64,000 bases of DNA, from positions 1,054,001 to 1,118,000 of the forward strand of contig NZ_CAKKMS010000001.1 of assembly GCF_918698245.1 (NCBI RefSeq), written 5' to 3'. The DNA is from Pedobacter sp. Bi126. Its GTDB lineage: Bacteria; Bacteroidota; Bacteroidia; Sphingobacteriales; Sphingobacteriaceae. Positions 16,431-25,903 of this stretch are shown here, piece by piece. The position numbers were made by a program, and so were the translations under genes. Position 1 is the stretch's first letter, and every line of letters starts with the position of its first letter. The notes under the pieces are model-generated. The model searched no databases. It worked only from the letters and a program-made list of their open reading frames with translations, and was not told the DNA's origin.

Positions 16431-18469
16431 ATGATAACCAGATCCTCAAAAATTTCTTTGGTATTAGCCATCGTCAGTTCAACCTGCACTGCACAGGTAG
16501 TATTTAAAAGCAACCTTGCGCTTAACAATATTATCCCTAAACCATTGTCAATAAGCAGGGCCGATGGCAAATTTGAATTAAAATCAAACACTACATTTTA
16601 TTACAGCAAAGATGCACTGGCACCGATAGGCGTGTTTACTGAATTATTAAAAAACAGCACAGGTATAAAATTTAAAACGGTTCCTTTAAAACAAGAAAAG
16701 CAGGGAATCCTTTTTATTTTATCAGACACACTCAACAGTCTTGGCGATGAGGGTTACAAAATAAAGATCAGCCCACAATCGATCAGTGTTTATGCAAAAA
16801 CAGGAGCAGGTATTTTTAATGCCACACAAACTTTAAGGCAGCTGTTACCTGCAGATATTGAAAGTAAAACACGCAACAACAAAATAAACTGGAGCATTCC
16901 CTGTGGTGAAATTACCGACAAACCACGCTACAGCTGGCGTGGGTACATGCAGGATGTTAGCCGCACTTTTTACGACGTAGATGTAATGAAGAAATATATG
17001 GATGTGATGGCACTCTATAAGTTAAATGTGCTACACCTTCATTTAACAGATGATCAGGGTTGGAGGATCGAAATCAAGAAATATCCCAAACTTACTTCTA
17101 CAAAAACAACGGTTTTTGATCCAAGCACAAAACAACCTGCTGAAAGAAGTGGTTTTTACACCCAGGATCAGATCCGTGAACTGGTTAAATATGCCACAGC
17201 GCGCAATATCACCGTTATTCCCGAAATTGATGTTCCCGGACATTCATGGCCAACAATACTTGCCTACCCTGAACTTGGCGTAAACCAAAACCGTAAACCC
17301 GATTATATATTTCCATTTTTAGATTCCTGGTCACATTGGGGCAACCAATTTACCCCAAACACTTTAGATCCCACCAATGAAAAGGTCTACGAATTTTTGG
17401 ATGGTGTATTTACCGAGCTGGCGCAGATATTCCCTGCAACATACATCCACTTTGGCGGTGATGAAGTGCGCCATGTTTATGGGAGAAAGAACCGCATGTA
17501 CAACAGTTTATGAAAGAAAAATCGCTGAAGAACACCAACGAACTACAGAGTTATTTTGTAGGCAGAATATCTGCTATTATCAAAGAAAAGGGGAAAAAAC
17601 CGATCGGGTGGAACGATATTTTGAGCGATGCAAAAAACCTGACCAAAGAAACCGCGATTATGTCGTGGTTGGGTGATGAGGCCATTGCCGATGCTGCAAA
17701 AAATGGCTTTTACGTAGTGGCTACTCCTACTGACCCGTTTTATTTCGACATTACCCAAGCCGACAGGAATGATGGCACGATGAGCGACCTGGCTTATGGC
17801 AACATCAATTCGCTGGAAAAAATATACAATTATGAACCGGAAACCGGACTAAGTGCTGAAGAAGGAAAGTTTATATTAGGTATACAGGCCAATCAGTGGA
17901 CGGCCATTACTCAAGAACTAAAAGACATGAACGTCCAGAATTTCCCGAGGCTTTTGGCACTTGCAGAGACGGGTTGGATCCCGAAGGGAGAACGTAATCT
18001 GAACAATTTCAAAGATCGCCTTGTCATTAACAGGAATCGCCTTAATGCGTTAAAAATTGACTATTATAAACCGGGGGGATACATTACAGGCAAATGGGAA
18101 CCTGTACAATTAAGCAATGATTACCAGAACATTGAATGGGATGTAAGCAAAAAAACCTATGCCAATGGACGGATCATTGCGGGCTTTTACTATACAAGCG
18201 GGGCCAATTTTATGCAGATTAAAAAAGTAGAGCTGTTAGAGAACGGAAAAATCGTGGCTCTGGATGAGCATATCGGAACAGCCGATAAATTTAGGGGAAC
18301 GCATAAAACGAAAAGTTTTTTGTACCATTTACAATTGAACAACTATAATCCGAAAGCAAAATACATACTAAGGGCAAGTGTAAAAGGAATTAACGGGATC
18401 GACAGCAAAGGAAACTTCACTTATAACTTAAATCCTTTTGATCGGTTGAATGTAGTTGAACCAAAATAA
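16431..18469 (+). pseudogene. GH20 beta-N-acetylhexosaminidase, interrupted by a single-base frameshift
   Basis: Exported glycoside hydrolase family 20 enzyme that would release terminal GlcNAc/GalNAc from glycans. A signal peptide (residues 1-22, ending CTAQ) is followed by the GH20b domain (IIPKPLSI ... TQTLRQLLP) and the catalytic barrel (YSWRGYMQDVSRTFY, LHLHLTDDQGWRIEIKKYP, FGGDEV with the catalytic Asp-Glu pair at 344-345). The frame then stops at 17511-17513. The family's expected continuation, WEKEPHVQQFMKEKSLKN, is encoded in another frame from 17480, so one base is missing at 17475-17480. The second frame continues to 18469 with the rest of the barrel (ITQEL, LLALAETGW) and a C-terminal beta-sandwich-like domain. 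Either a recent null mutation or a sequencing error. Confidence 0.85.
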
Positions 18470-18482
18470 TATTTGAGGTTAG

Positions 18483-18516
18483 AAGCACTTTTCGTTCAAT
18501 TGACCGAAAAGTGCTT
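18483..18516 (+). terminator. Hairpin terminator after the GH20 gene
   Basis: A 12-bp perfect stem (18483-18494 with 18505-18516, core AGCACTTTTCG) around a 10-nt loop, followed by a T-rich stretch. It lies between the convergent GH20 gene and the gene at 18586, so it may act in both directions. Confidence 0.65.
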
Positions 18517-18585
18517 TCAATTATTTGGCTGAGTTAGTTTTTATATTACTCAGTCTTTTCAAGATCAAAATCAGAAACATTTAAT

Positions 18586-19383
18586 TTAATATCCCCCTGC
18601 AATATCTCTGTTTAAGCTGATAGCCGTTTTTCGTTCTCCGCTGACAATTGGATATAGTTTCCATTTATTATTATCAACCTGTTCCAGTTGCCAGCTATTT
18701 GCAGGATCTGCCAGCTGCATTTTTACACTTCGGGGAAAGGCATTGGCAGCTCTTGCATTTTCCCAGGTTCTTATTACTTTGAAAATGGGATTTTTCTGCG
18801 GACAGCTTTCAACATCTTTTTGGCTTACTTTCAAACTATATGTTGTACCAACACCTACAGAAATCGCCTGTATATGTTCATATTCTTCAACCTTTGATTT
18901 GGCATTTATGGGGAAGTTCACGCCCATACCCACCGGAAAATAATTGGCGTAACATACGTCGCGAAGGTCTTTTCCCTGACTGGTCGTGCTGCCCCATTCG
19001 CGGATTTCGGCATCATACAGATTTTTTCCACCACCAACATTCCAAATGCTTTGATAGTGCCATGAACCTTCGGATAAGGTAGCACCCGTGAAACGGATAT
19101 AAGGAACACCCAACTGCGCTGCTTTTTCGAACATTTTACCAAAAAAACGTTTAGCCGAATAATAACCGTGGCCATTATTGAACAAAAACTCCTGTCCATC
19201 AAAGTCATAATAAGCAAGGCCGTTAATTTTACAGATTTCAGCAAAGTGTTCGGCTATTTTGTCCTGAAGTTGCATATTGAGAATAAGCCCGTCATAACCA
19301 TAATTAACCGTTACCTGAAGTTTGTAAATAGCATCTCCGTCCGATGGAGATAAAATTTTATTTAAATCATTATTTAGACTCAT
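18586..19383 (-). CDS. Putative 5'-truncated glycoside-hydrolase-like protein fragment
   Basis: A 265-residue product with no signal peptide. The middle reads like the strand-helix units of a TIM-barrel hydrolase (AYYDFDGQEFLFNNGHGYY, GVPYIRFTGATLSEGSWHYQ), and the second half looks like a beta-rich accessory domain ending GERKTAISLNRDIAGGY. It begins abruptly (MSLNNDLNKILSPSDGDAIY) inside what looks like a mature domain, so it probably is the C-terminal part of a longer exported enzyme whose 5' end is lost. An upstream TTG at 19407 would add eight residues. Family not recognised. It lies divergent from the PepSY gene and convergent with the frameshifted GH20 gene. Confidence 0.5.
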   Translation of the reverse strand: MSLNNDLNKILSPSDGDAIYKLQVTVNYGYDGLILNMQLQDKIAEHFAEICKINGLAYYDFDGQEFLFNNGHGYYSAKRFFGKMFEKAAQLGVPYIRFTGATLSEGSWHYQSIWNVGGGKNLYDAEIREWGSTTSQGKDLRDVCYANYFPVGMGVNFPINAKSKVEEYEHIQAISVGVGTTYSLKVSQKDVESCPQKNPIFKVIRTWENARAANAFPRSVKMQLADPANSWQLEQVDNNKWKLYPIVSGERKTAISLNRDIAGGY

Positions 19384-19392
19384 TAAAAATAA

Positions 19393-19424
19393 TTTGGATA
19401 AAAGCAATTAAAACGATTTCTTTG
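19393..19424 (+). promoter_or_regulatory. Bacteroidota-type promoter of the PepSY gene
   Basis: TTTG at 19393-19396 and TTTCTTTG at 19417-19424 are separated by 20 bp. This matches the Bacteroidota housekeeping pattern (TTTG, 19-21 bp, TAnnTTTG) in all but one base. The predicted start of transcription is about 25 bp before the coding region. Confidence 0.55.
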
Positions 19425-19456
19425 TAGGCATAAACCAATCAATACTGCATGAGGGA

Positions 19457-21043
19457 ATGCAACGCTCAAAAATGAAATCAGAACAGAATCCTAAAAATCT
19501 AAACTGGGCAAAACACCAGAAACGGTGGTTTGGCAAATGGCATCTTTATGTTGGTATTATTGCAGGAGCAATTGTAGCTTTTGTAGGTGTTACCGGTAGT
19601 ATTTTGGTTTTTCAAGATGAGATTGACCGTGCGCTGAACCCTAACCTGTTCGATGTAATTGCAAAGAAACAAAAAATGCCCATTGAGGATATTGTGCCCT
19701 TGATCAGAAAAAACTATCCGGATCTAAAAATAGATTACCTGATGCTCAACAACTTCAAAAACCCCAATGAAGCTTACAGCGTTCTGAATTTAAAAAGTGG
19801 CGGAGAAACTTTTATTAATCCATATACTGGAAAAACAACGGGTAAAAGAATACACACCAGTTCTTTTATCCATGTAGTTACCGAACTTCACCGAACATTA
19901 CTGATTCCAGTTGCCGGGCGTTATATCTGCGGACTGGCTTCCCTCTGCCTTTTGATTTTAACCATTTCTGGCCTGCGTTTATGGATCCCTAAGAAATGGA
20001 AACAGCTAAAATCAGCGCTTACTGTAAGATTTAGCGGCTCGTTTAAGCGGCAAAATTACGATTGGCACAATTCACTCGGCTTTTACTCCTCTCCCATCGT
20101 GGCCATACTCAGCCTTACCGGTTTTTCGATTACTTTTTCTACGCTTGTTATTCCACTGTTATTTGTGCTTAGCGGGAAATCTCCTCAGGGGGTAGCTGCG
20201 TTATTGGGTGCAAAATCTGCATGGCATGCACAAGCTGTACCTCTTCCCCTTAAACAGATTGTTGCCGCAGCTAAAGAAAAAATGCCTAATGGTTATATTG
20301 GTGGGATTGCTTTTCCGGCTGACAAAACGGGAACTTATCGTTTGGATGTAGTGAGCGGAAACCTACCTAGCGTTGGAAAAAGAGAAATGCTTATTGTTGA
20401 TCAATATACGGGAAAAGTGCTATTGAACAGCCGGAAGGATTTCCCTAATGTTGGCAATGCTTATCTTAGCTGGTTAACACCAATCCACTATGGAAGCTTT
20501 GGCGGCAGGCCAACACAGATTATCGCCATCATTGCCGGATTAATGCCACTTGCCTTATTTATTACTGGTTTTATTATCTGGTGGCCACGTTATAAGAAAC
20601 AAAAGAAAGGCAAAAAACGGAAAACAAATGAAGCAGCTTTACATGAGGCATTGGAAAACCCTACTGTTGAAAAAGAATTAAAACCAGCGAAAACAACAAC
20701 ACCGCTTCCGAAACTGGGCAAGTACTTTCTCTTACAGTTTAAATCGGGATTAAAATATGCTTCGATTATTCTTCCGATCAGTTTTATGATGGGTGCACTC
20801 TATGGCCTTCCTTCAGGAATTGTTATCCAGCCAGCCATTTTTGTAGTGGCTTTTAGCTGCGTAATGGTTTGTTTAAATTTTATATGCGCATTGTTGTCAG
20901 AAATATTCAATATTCTTTTTCTACTTCCCTTCCGGAAAGGCAGTCATAAGGTAACCCGCTATTTTGCCTTATCGACAGCATTTTTGGTGTGTTATCTGAC
21001 AGTTTATATTGTTCTGCTCAATACTGGTCTGGAAGTCTTCTAA
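19457..21043 (+). CDS. PepSY-associated transmembrane protein (PiuB-like)
   Basis: A 528-residue inner-membrane protein of the PepSY_TM family. The N-terminus has KHQKRWFGKWHLYVGIIAGAI, the typical first helix with a conserved WHLYVG, then an external PepSY-like region (LNPNLFDV ... IRKNYPDL). A central helix pair (GRYICGLASLCLLILTISGLRLW) and DWHNSLGFYSSPIVAILSLTG form the second repeat, followed by another PepSY region and a C-terminal four-helix part with a Lys-rich loop. Such proteins often act with TonB-dependent siderophore receptors as ferric-siderophore reductases. No receptor gene is adjacent. ATG 19472 is an alternative start. Confidence 0.85.
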   Translation: MQRSKMKSEQNPKNLNWAKHQKRWFGKWHLYVGIIAGAIVAFVGVTGSILVFQDEIDRALNPNLFDVIAKKQKMPIEDIVPLIRKNYPDLKIDYLMLNNFKNPNEAYSVLNLKSGGETFINPYTGKTTGKRIHTSSFIHVVTELHRTLLIPVAGRYICGLASLCLLILTISGLRLWIPKKWKQLKSALTVRFSGSFKRQNYDWHNSLGFYSSPIVAILSLTGFSITFSTLVIPLLFVLSGKSPQGVAALLGAKSAWHAQAVPLPLKQIVAAAKEKMPNGYIGGIAFPADKTGTYRLDVVSGNLPSVGKREMLIVDQYTGKVLLNSRKDFPNVGNAYLSWLTPIHYGSFGGRPTQIIAIIAGLMPLALFITGFIIWWPRYKKQKKGKKRKTNEAALHEALENPTVEKELKPAKTTTPLPKLGKYFLLQFKSGLKYASIILPISFMMGALYGLPSGIVIQPAIFVVAFSCVMVCLNFICALLSEIFNILFLLPFRKGSHKVTRYFALSTAFLVCYLTVYIVLLNTGLEVF

Positions 21044-21068
21044 GTTACTGGCACCCTGCCTAAGGTTT

Positions 21069-21137
21069 GATGTTACCATCCGATTGATAACTCAAAATTT
21101 GTTAATTCTTATCGTGTCAGATGGTAACATCTGACAC
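21069..21137. repeat. Palindromic repeat with GTCAGATG arms
   Basis: A perfect hairpin (GTGTCAGATG at 21114-21123, GTAA loop, CATCTGACAC at 21128-21137) shares its GATGGTAACATC core with an inverted copy at 21069-21080. The second arm therefore can pair in two ways. It lies downstream of the PepSY gene and may serve as a terminator or be a REP-type element. Confidence 0.5.
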
Positions 21138-21146
21138 CACTGATAA

Positions 21147-21194
21147 AATAAAAAGGGCCTGCACCATAGATTAAAATCACCATGATACAGACCC
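21147..21194 (-). terminator. Rho-independent terminator of the DUF1080 gene
   Basis: On the minus strand a 13-bp stem (21182-21194 with 21155-21167, three G-U pairs, starting GGGTCTG) is followed by TTTTTATTTT. The strand and T-tract fit termination of the DUF1080 gene ending at 21278. Confidence 0.65.
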
Positions 21195-21277
21195 GGATAT
21201 TACTGTTATTTCTTTTTCAATACGAAGCATAATCACTGCAAACAACACCTCGGTACAGCCTCTCCTATAAAAGATAA

Positions 21278-22264
21278 TTATTTCGCCGGTGTAATAACGA
21301 TTTTCCGGTATTCGATCGGTTCATGATCTCCCTGAAGATAAATAGGCCCGGGTTCTCCCTCATTGCTATCCAACGCACCTCCGGTAATACCCGGAATTTC
21401 CTGGTTACTGATGATGGTTTTGCCATTGGCTACCACTGTTACCAAACGGCCAACAAGGGTAATATCGTAGCTCTGCCATTCACCGGCCCCGAGTGTAACC
21501 ATTTCATTGGCTGTTAAAAATCCATAAACACCACCGAATAGCACACTGTTAGGATGTGCATCCTTTTTGCTGTCCTCAATCTGCACCTCGTAACGGCCCC
21601 TTAAGTATACCCCACTGTTTCCGCCTTTGGCGTATTTGAATTCTACATGAAGTTTAAAATCATTATACTTCTGTTCAGAGATCAGATTTGAACCCGCTTT
21701 CGGACTGGTTAAAATACCGTTTTTAACTATCCATTGGTTAGGTCCATTGGTTTTCCAGCCAGACAGATCCTTGCCATTGAACAAATTGACAGGTTTGCCC
21801 CAAACTGGTGCTGTCGTTCTTTTAAGATAAGGTGCCTTAACGCCTTTCCAGTTATATTGTTTACCATCGCAATTGGTCATTGTTCCCTGGATCCCTGCAT
21901 CGCCCACGGTGCCGTCGATAACTAAATTCGAAGAACCGCTTTCCCATTGTGGCGGGATTTCGAACCTGAATTTTCCATTATCAAACTTCACTTCCGATAC
22001 CGGACGCGCACTACCGGCGGTAGATACAAAGTACCCCACTAAAGTTTTATACCCAGATAGTTTAACTTCCATCCAGGCAGGCGCCGGTTTTCCGTTTACG
22101 TCAACGGTAATGTCCCAACGGCCAATCAATGCTGCAGGCTCAACAGCCAACCGAACGTAATCAGCGCTAACTGGTTTTGAGGCAAATGTTGTTCCGGGTA
22201 AACCTGCAATCAACAGGCAACCTAATCCAAGCAGATGGATTTTTTTTCTTATATAGTAATTCAT
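21278..22264 (-). CDS. DUF1080 (3-keto-disaccharide hydrolase-type) exported protein
   Basis: A 328-residue exported protein. The signal peptide (LLGLGCLLIAGLPGTTFAS) is followed by a small N-terminal beta domain (LIGRWDITVDVNGKPAPAW, to about residue 150) and then a DUF1080 concanavalin-like domain starting at NLFNGKDLSGWK. Family landmarks seen are GILTSPKAGSNLIS, FKLHVEFKY, GNSGVYLRGRYEVQIEDS and GPIYLQGDHEPIEYRKI. Members of this family are found in glycan-degrading gene sets, some acting on 3-keto-glycosides. It is divergent from the SusC/SusD pair; no partner dehydrogenase is present. Confidence 0.88.
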   Translation of the reverse strand: MNYYIRKKIHLLGLGCLLIAGLPGTTFASKPVSADYVRLAVEPAALIGRWDITVDVNGKPAPAWMEVKLSGYKTLVGYFVSTAGSARPVSEVKFDNGKFRFEIPPQWESGSSNLVIDGTVGDAGIQGTMTNCDGKQYNWKGVKAPYLKRTTAPVWGKPVNLFNGKDLSGWKTNGPNQWIVKNGILTSPKAGSNLISEQKYNDFKLHVEFKYAKGGNSGVYLRGRYEVQIEDSKKDAHPNSVLFGGVYGFLTANEMVTLGAGEWQSYDITLVGRLVTVVANGKTIISNQEIPGITGGALDSNEGEPGPIYLQGDHEPIEYRKIVITPAK

Positions 22265-22732
22265 TTTTTAAGCAGCTCTTGTTTTTATATTTAACCGTTA
22301 TCAGCTCTTTACTGAGATAATTCCAGAAAGGTAGAACTTATTTCTTTTACGTGCAAGTGTGGGTTATACACAGCCTTTCAGGTCAAAATGCCTCCATTCA
22401 GACTGGCTTTGATAAATTGGCAAAAGCGGAGATTTTTCAATTTATTTTCTTCAGTTTGTTACATTGTATCAGGTTTTTTACTAATTTACACTTACCAAAT
22501 TAAATATCGGAAGATCAACCAAACAACGAACAACCAATCGTCTAAACCCTTCAGAATACATTAAACAAAGGCAAGAACCAAATAATATAACATGAACCAC
22601 TAGATGTTATGTTAGTTGCTGTATAAGTTCAATGTCTTTTGTTCAGGAGAAAAACGACGGCCTTGTTGCAGAAGTACAGGAAGAGCGTCGAAAATTTAAT
22701 TGGTATTAACCTAAACTAAACTGAAAAAATGT
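22265..22732. other. Divergent spacer between the DUF1080 gene and susC
   Basis: No gene is seen in these 468 bp. A 7-bp inverted repeat (ATAACAT at 22587-22593, ATGTTAT at 22604-22610, 10-bp spacer) about 125 bp before susC could be an operator. No exact Bacteroidota -7 element was found, so expression of susC may depend on an alternative factor encoded elsewhere. Confidence 0.35.
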
Positions 22733-25700
22733 ATGAAAATGAGGAACATTCATTCCACAAGCTGTGCGCTGGAAATAACATTTCCTAGCACAGTCAGAGG
22801 CCTCCGGAAACTAGCACTCCTAGCCGTTACTGCACTTGGCCTGCAAAATGCAGTTAAAGCTGAAGCCGGGCCAACAAACAAAAACCTATTCCCAAACCCT
22901 TCCGAGATCCTAAAGTACCCGATTAATGTGAATCAGAAAATGGCTAAAACCATTACTGGACTGGTAACCGACGAGACTGGACTTCCTCTTCCCGGAGCCA
23001 CGATTGTCGCCAAAGGAACCACTGCTAAAACGGTTACCGGTAGCGATGGAAAGTTTACATTAAACGTTCCGGACAACGTGACAACATTGGTCGTTTCCTA
23101 TATCGGCATGGATGCTCAGGAAGTAAACATCAGCGGCCTGACCAATGTAACAGTAAAATTAAAACCTTCCGGTAATGCAAACCTAACAGAGGTCGTAGTT
23201 ACCGCTTTAGGCGTAAAACGGGAGAAACGAGCGCTAACCTTTGCCGCTCAACAACTGGCAGGTACAGAACTTACAAAAGCCGGAAGCCCTAATTTTATGG
23301 AGGCTTTAAGCGGTAAGGCAGCCGGTATCGATATCGGCATCAGTAACTCCGGCGTGGGTGGTTCAACAAAAACAGTATTAAGGGGTTCAAAATCAATTAC
23401 AGGAAACAGCGAAGCACTTTTCGTAATCGACGGGGTACCTGTAGTAAATAATAAAGGTGGTCAGCCCGGGTCTTATGGTGGCACCGATGGAGGCGATGGA
23501 CTTTCAGCATTAAATCAGGATGATTTTGAGTCCGTTACTATTCTAAGGGGCGCTAACGGATCTATTTTATATGGTAGCCAGGGCGCTAATGGTGTAATAT
23601 TGATCAACACCAAAAAAGGCCAGAACGGTAAAATTGCCATCGCCTTAAATTCAACAATAAATTTTAGCAACGCGGCAACATTGCCCGAGTTTCAATTTGA
23701 CTATGGCGCGGTAGCCGGCAGCGATTACAGTTGGTCTAAAACAAAAGGAAGTTACCAAAATAACTACATTGAGGATTTTTTCCAGACCGGCGTCAACACC
23801 ATTAACTCCGTATCCGTATCTGGTGGAAATGAAAGAACAACCGCTTATTTTTCATATGGAAACAATAACGCATCAGGCATTGTACCCACTAGTACTTACA
23901 ACAAACACAATGTTACCTTCAGTCAGGAAACAAAATTATTTGACGATAAACTTACATTAAGTGGAAATGTAAGGTTCTCTTATGAAAAGTCAAAGAACCG
24001 CCCCGGTGCTGGTTATTATAATAATCCCTTAACAGGCTTATACCTGTTTGCGCGGGAAAGAAATTTTGATGATTATAAAACCAATTACCAGATTTTCAGT
24101 ACTACGCGGAATCTGTATACCCAGAACTGGTATTCTACTGAAGAAAAACAGAACAACCCATATTGGGAATTAAATAATGACCCAAAACTTTCTACCAGCA
24201 ACAGGGTGATTGCTACAGCAAAAGCATCATATGCATTCTTACCGCATTTCAAATTTGATGTACGCGGTAACATTGATTATAATGATAGACTATTGGATTA
24301 TCGTTATGCTGCCGGCGGTAATTCGGTAAGCGTAAGTCCAAACGGTACGTGGAATTATGCCAAGTACAATGACAAGGCCTTATATAGCGACGCCATTTTA
24401 AGTTATGACAACACTTTTGGTAAGTTTAGCTTAAATAGCGTATTGGGAGCGAGTATCCAGGATTACACCTTTAATGACGGAATGACCTTTGCTAACGGTA
24501 CGGTACCGCTCCAGTACCCAAACTTTTTTAGTTTCGCAAACCTGCCCTATAATCTGGTCATCAATCAGACTTACAGCAGAATCCAAAAACAAGGTGTATT
24601 CGCCAATGCCTCTTTAGGTTTCAAAGACATGATCTATATCGACTTGTCTGGCCGTAATGACTGGGCATCTACACTGGCAACAACCGGAAACGATTCCTAT
24701 TTTTACTATTCAGGAGGTTTATCTGCAATAATAAGCCAAATGGTAACCATGCCTAAAGAAATCAATTTCTTAAAATTAAGAGCATCAACATCACAGGTTG
24801 GAAATGAGGTACCTTATAACATTGTTAACCCAGGTAACACCATAGGTGGTGCAGGTGGTCCCAGCGGTATAGGCGGGATTACCAGAAATACGCAAACGCC
24901 GTTTGCAACCCTGGTACCTGAAAAAATAACCAGTAATGAAATCGGTTTAGAAGGCCGCTTTTTAAATGATAGGTTAAGCCTTGATTTTACTTATTACAAA
25001 AACAACAGCACCAACCAATTTCTATCATTACCAGCCCCTTCGGGTTCTGGCTACACCTTTTACTATGTAAATGCAGGTAAGGTGACCAACCAGGGCTTTG
25101 AGCTGACATTAGGTGGAGATCCGGTAAAAGGTGAAAATTTTAGGTGGAACACATCAGTAAACCTATCGCGGAACAGAAATAAAATTGTTGAGCTGATTGC
25201 CGATAATCCCGGTTATCAGGTAGGTAGCGATAGCGAAGGTTTTAATTCGATCATTAAGGCAGGCGGGTCTTTCAACGACTTATATATTTTCAAATTTGCA
25301 CGTAACGCTGCCGGTCAGATTATTTTAGATGCTGCAGGAAAACCAACTAAGGCTGCAACACAGGAGTATGTTGGAAATTTAAATCCAAACTTCATCACTG
25401 GTTGGAATAACACCTTCACCTATAAAAACCTGACTTTAAGTGCTTTGGTAACGGCTAAGTTTGGTGGGGTAGCTTTCTCTAAAACTGAGGCTTTTCTCGA
25501 TTCGTACGGCGTAAGCAAAAGAACAGGTGACGCACGCGATGCTGGAACTATTCCAATCAATGCCATTCAGGGCAATGCTCCTCAAACATCGATTGATCCG
25601 GCACTTTACTACTCGGTAATAGGCGATAGAAACGGAATTATGGAACCTTATGTATTCTCGCGTACCAATGTCCGCTTAGCACAGGTATCACTGGCTTATA

Positions 25701-25894
25701 ATCTGCCGGTTAAAGGTTCAGCCATTAAATCGGCATCGGTATCGCTGATCGCACGTAACCTGTTTTTCTTCTATAAGAAAGCACCTTTCGATCCAGAGCA
25801 GGCAATGAGCACAAACAACAGCATGCAGGCTAACGATGTTTTTGCGGTACCTGGAACACGTTCTTACGGGCTAAATCTTAAGTTAAACTTCTAA
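22733..25894 (+). CDS. SusC/RagA-family TonB-dependent outer membrane transporter
   Basis: A 1053-residue outer-membrane beta-barrel that imports oligosaccharides or peptides together with its SusD partner. The order is: a long N-terminal segment with signal peptide (hydrophobic core LALLAVTALGLQNAVKA, cleavage near residue 44), a carboxypeptidase-regulatory-like domain (about 75-140, ITGLVTDETGLPLPGATIVAKG), the SusC hallmark LTEVVVTALGVKREKRAL, the plug (VLRGSKSITGNSEALFVIDGVPV, ILRGANGSILYGSQGANGVILI) and the barrel ending SYGLNLKLNF. No N-terminal STN signalling domain is present, so control by an anti-sigma factor is not suggested. The susD-like gene follows after 9 bp. Substrate unknown. 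Confidence 0.95.
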   Translation: MKMRNIHSTSCALEITFPSTVRGLRKLALLAVTALGLQNAVKAEAGPTNKNLFPNPSEILKYPINVNQKMAKTITGLVTDETGLPLPGATIVAKGTTAKTVTGSDGKFTLNVPDNVTTLVVSYIGMDAQEVNISGLTNVTVKLKPSGNANLTEVVVTALGVKREKRALTFAAQQLAGTELTKAGSPNFMEALSGKAAGIDIGISNSGVGGSTKTVLRGSKSITGNSEALFVIDGVPVVNNKGGQPGSYGGTDGGDGLSALNQDDFESVTILRGANGSILYGSQGANGVILINTKKGQNGKIAIALNSTINFSNAATLPEFQFDYGAVAGSDYSWSKTKGSYQNNYIEDFFQTGVNTINSVSVSGGNERTTAYFSYGNNNASGIVPTSTYNKHNVTFSQETKLFDDKLTLSGNVRFSYEKSKNRPGAGYYNNPLTGLYLFARERNFDDYKTNYQIFSTTRNLYTQNWYSTEEKQNNPYWELNNDPKLSTSNRVIATAKASYAFLPHFKFDVRGNIDYNDRLLDYRYAAGGNSVSVSPNGTWNYAKYNDKALYSDAILSYDNTFGKFSLNSVLGASIQDYTFNDGMTFANGTVPLQYPNFFSFANLPYNLVINQTYSRIQKQGVFANASLGFKDMIYIDLSGRNDWASTLATTGNDSYFYYSGGLSAIISQMVTMPKEINFLKLRASTSQVGNEVPYNIVNPGNTIGGAGGPSGIGGITRNTQTPFATLVPEKITSNEIGLEGRFLNDRLSLDFTYYKNNSTNQFLSLPAPSGSGYTFYYVNAGKVTNQGFELTLGGDPVKGENFRWNTSVNLSRNRNKIVELIADNPGYQVGSDSEGFNSIIKAGGSFNDLYIFKFARNAAGQIILDAAGKPTKAATQEYVGNLNPNFITGWNNTFTYKNLTLSALVTAKFGGVAFSKTEAFLDSYGVSKRTGDARDAGTIPINAIQGNAPQTSIDPALYYSVIGDRNGIMEPYVFSRTNVRLAQVSLAYNLPVKGSAIKSASVSLIARNLFFFYKKAPFDPEQAMSTNNSMQANDVFAVPGTRSYGLNLKLNF

Positions 25895-25903
25895 TATCTT
25901 AAA

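Noticed and set aside
17475..17513. Programmed frameshift in the GH20 gene
   Set aside because: No slippery heptamer or downstream structure is evident at gtttatggg, and GH20 enzymes are not known to use recoding.
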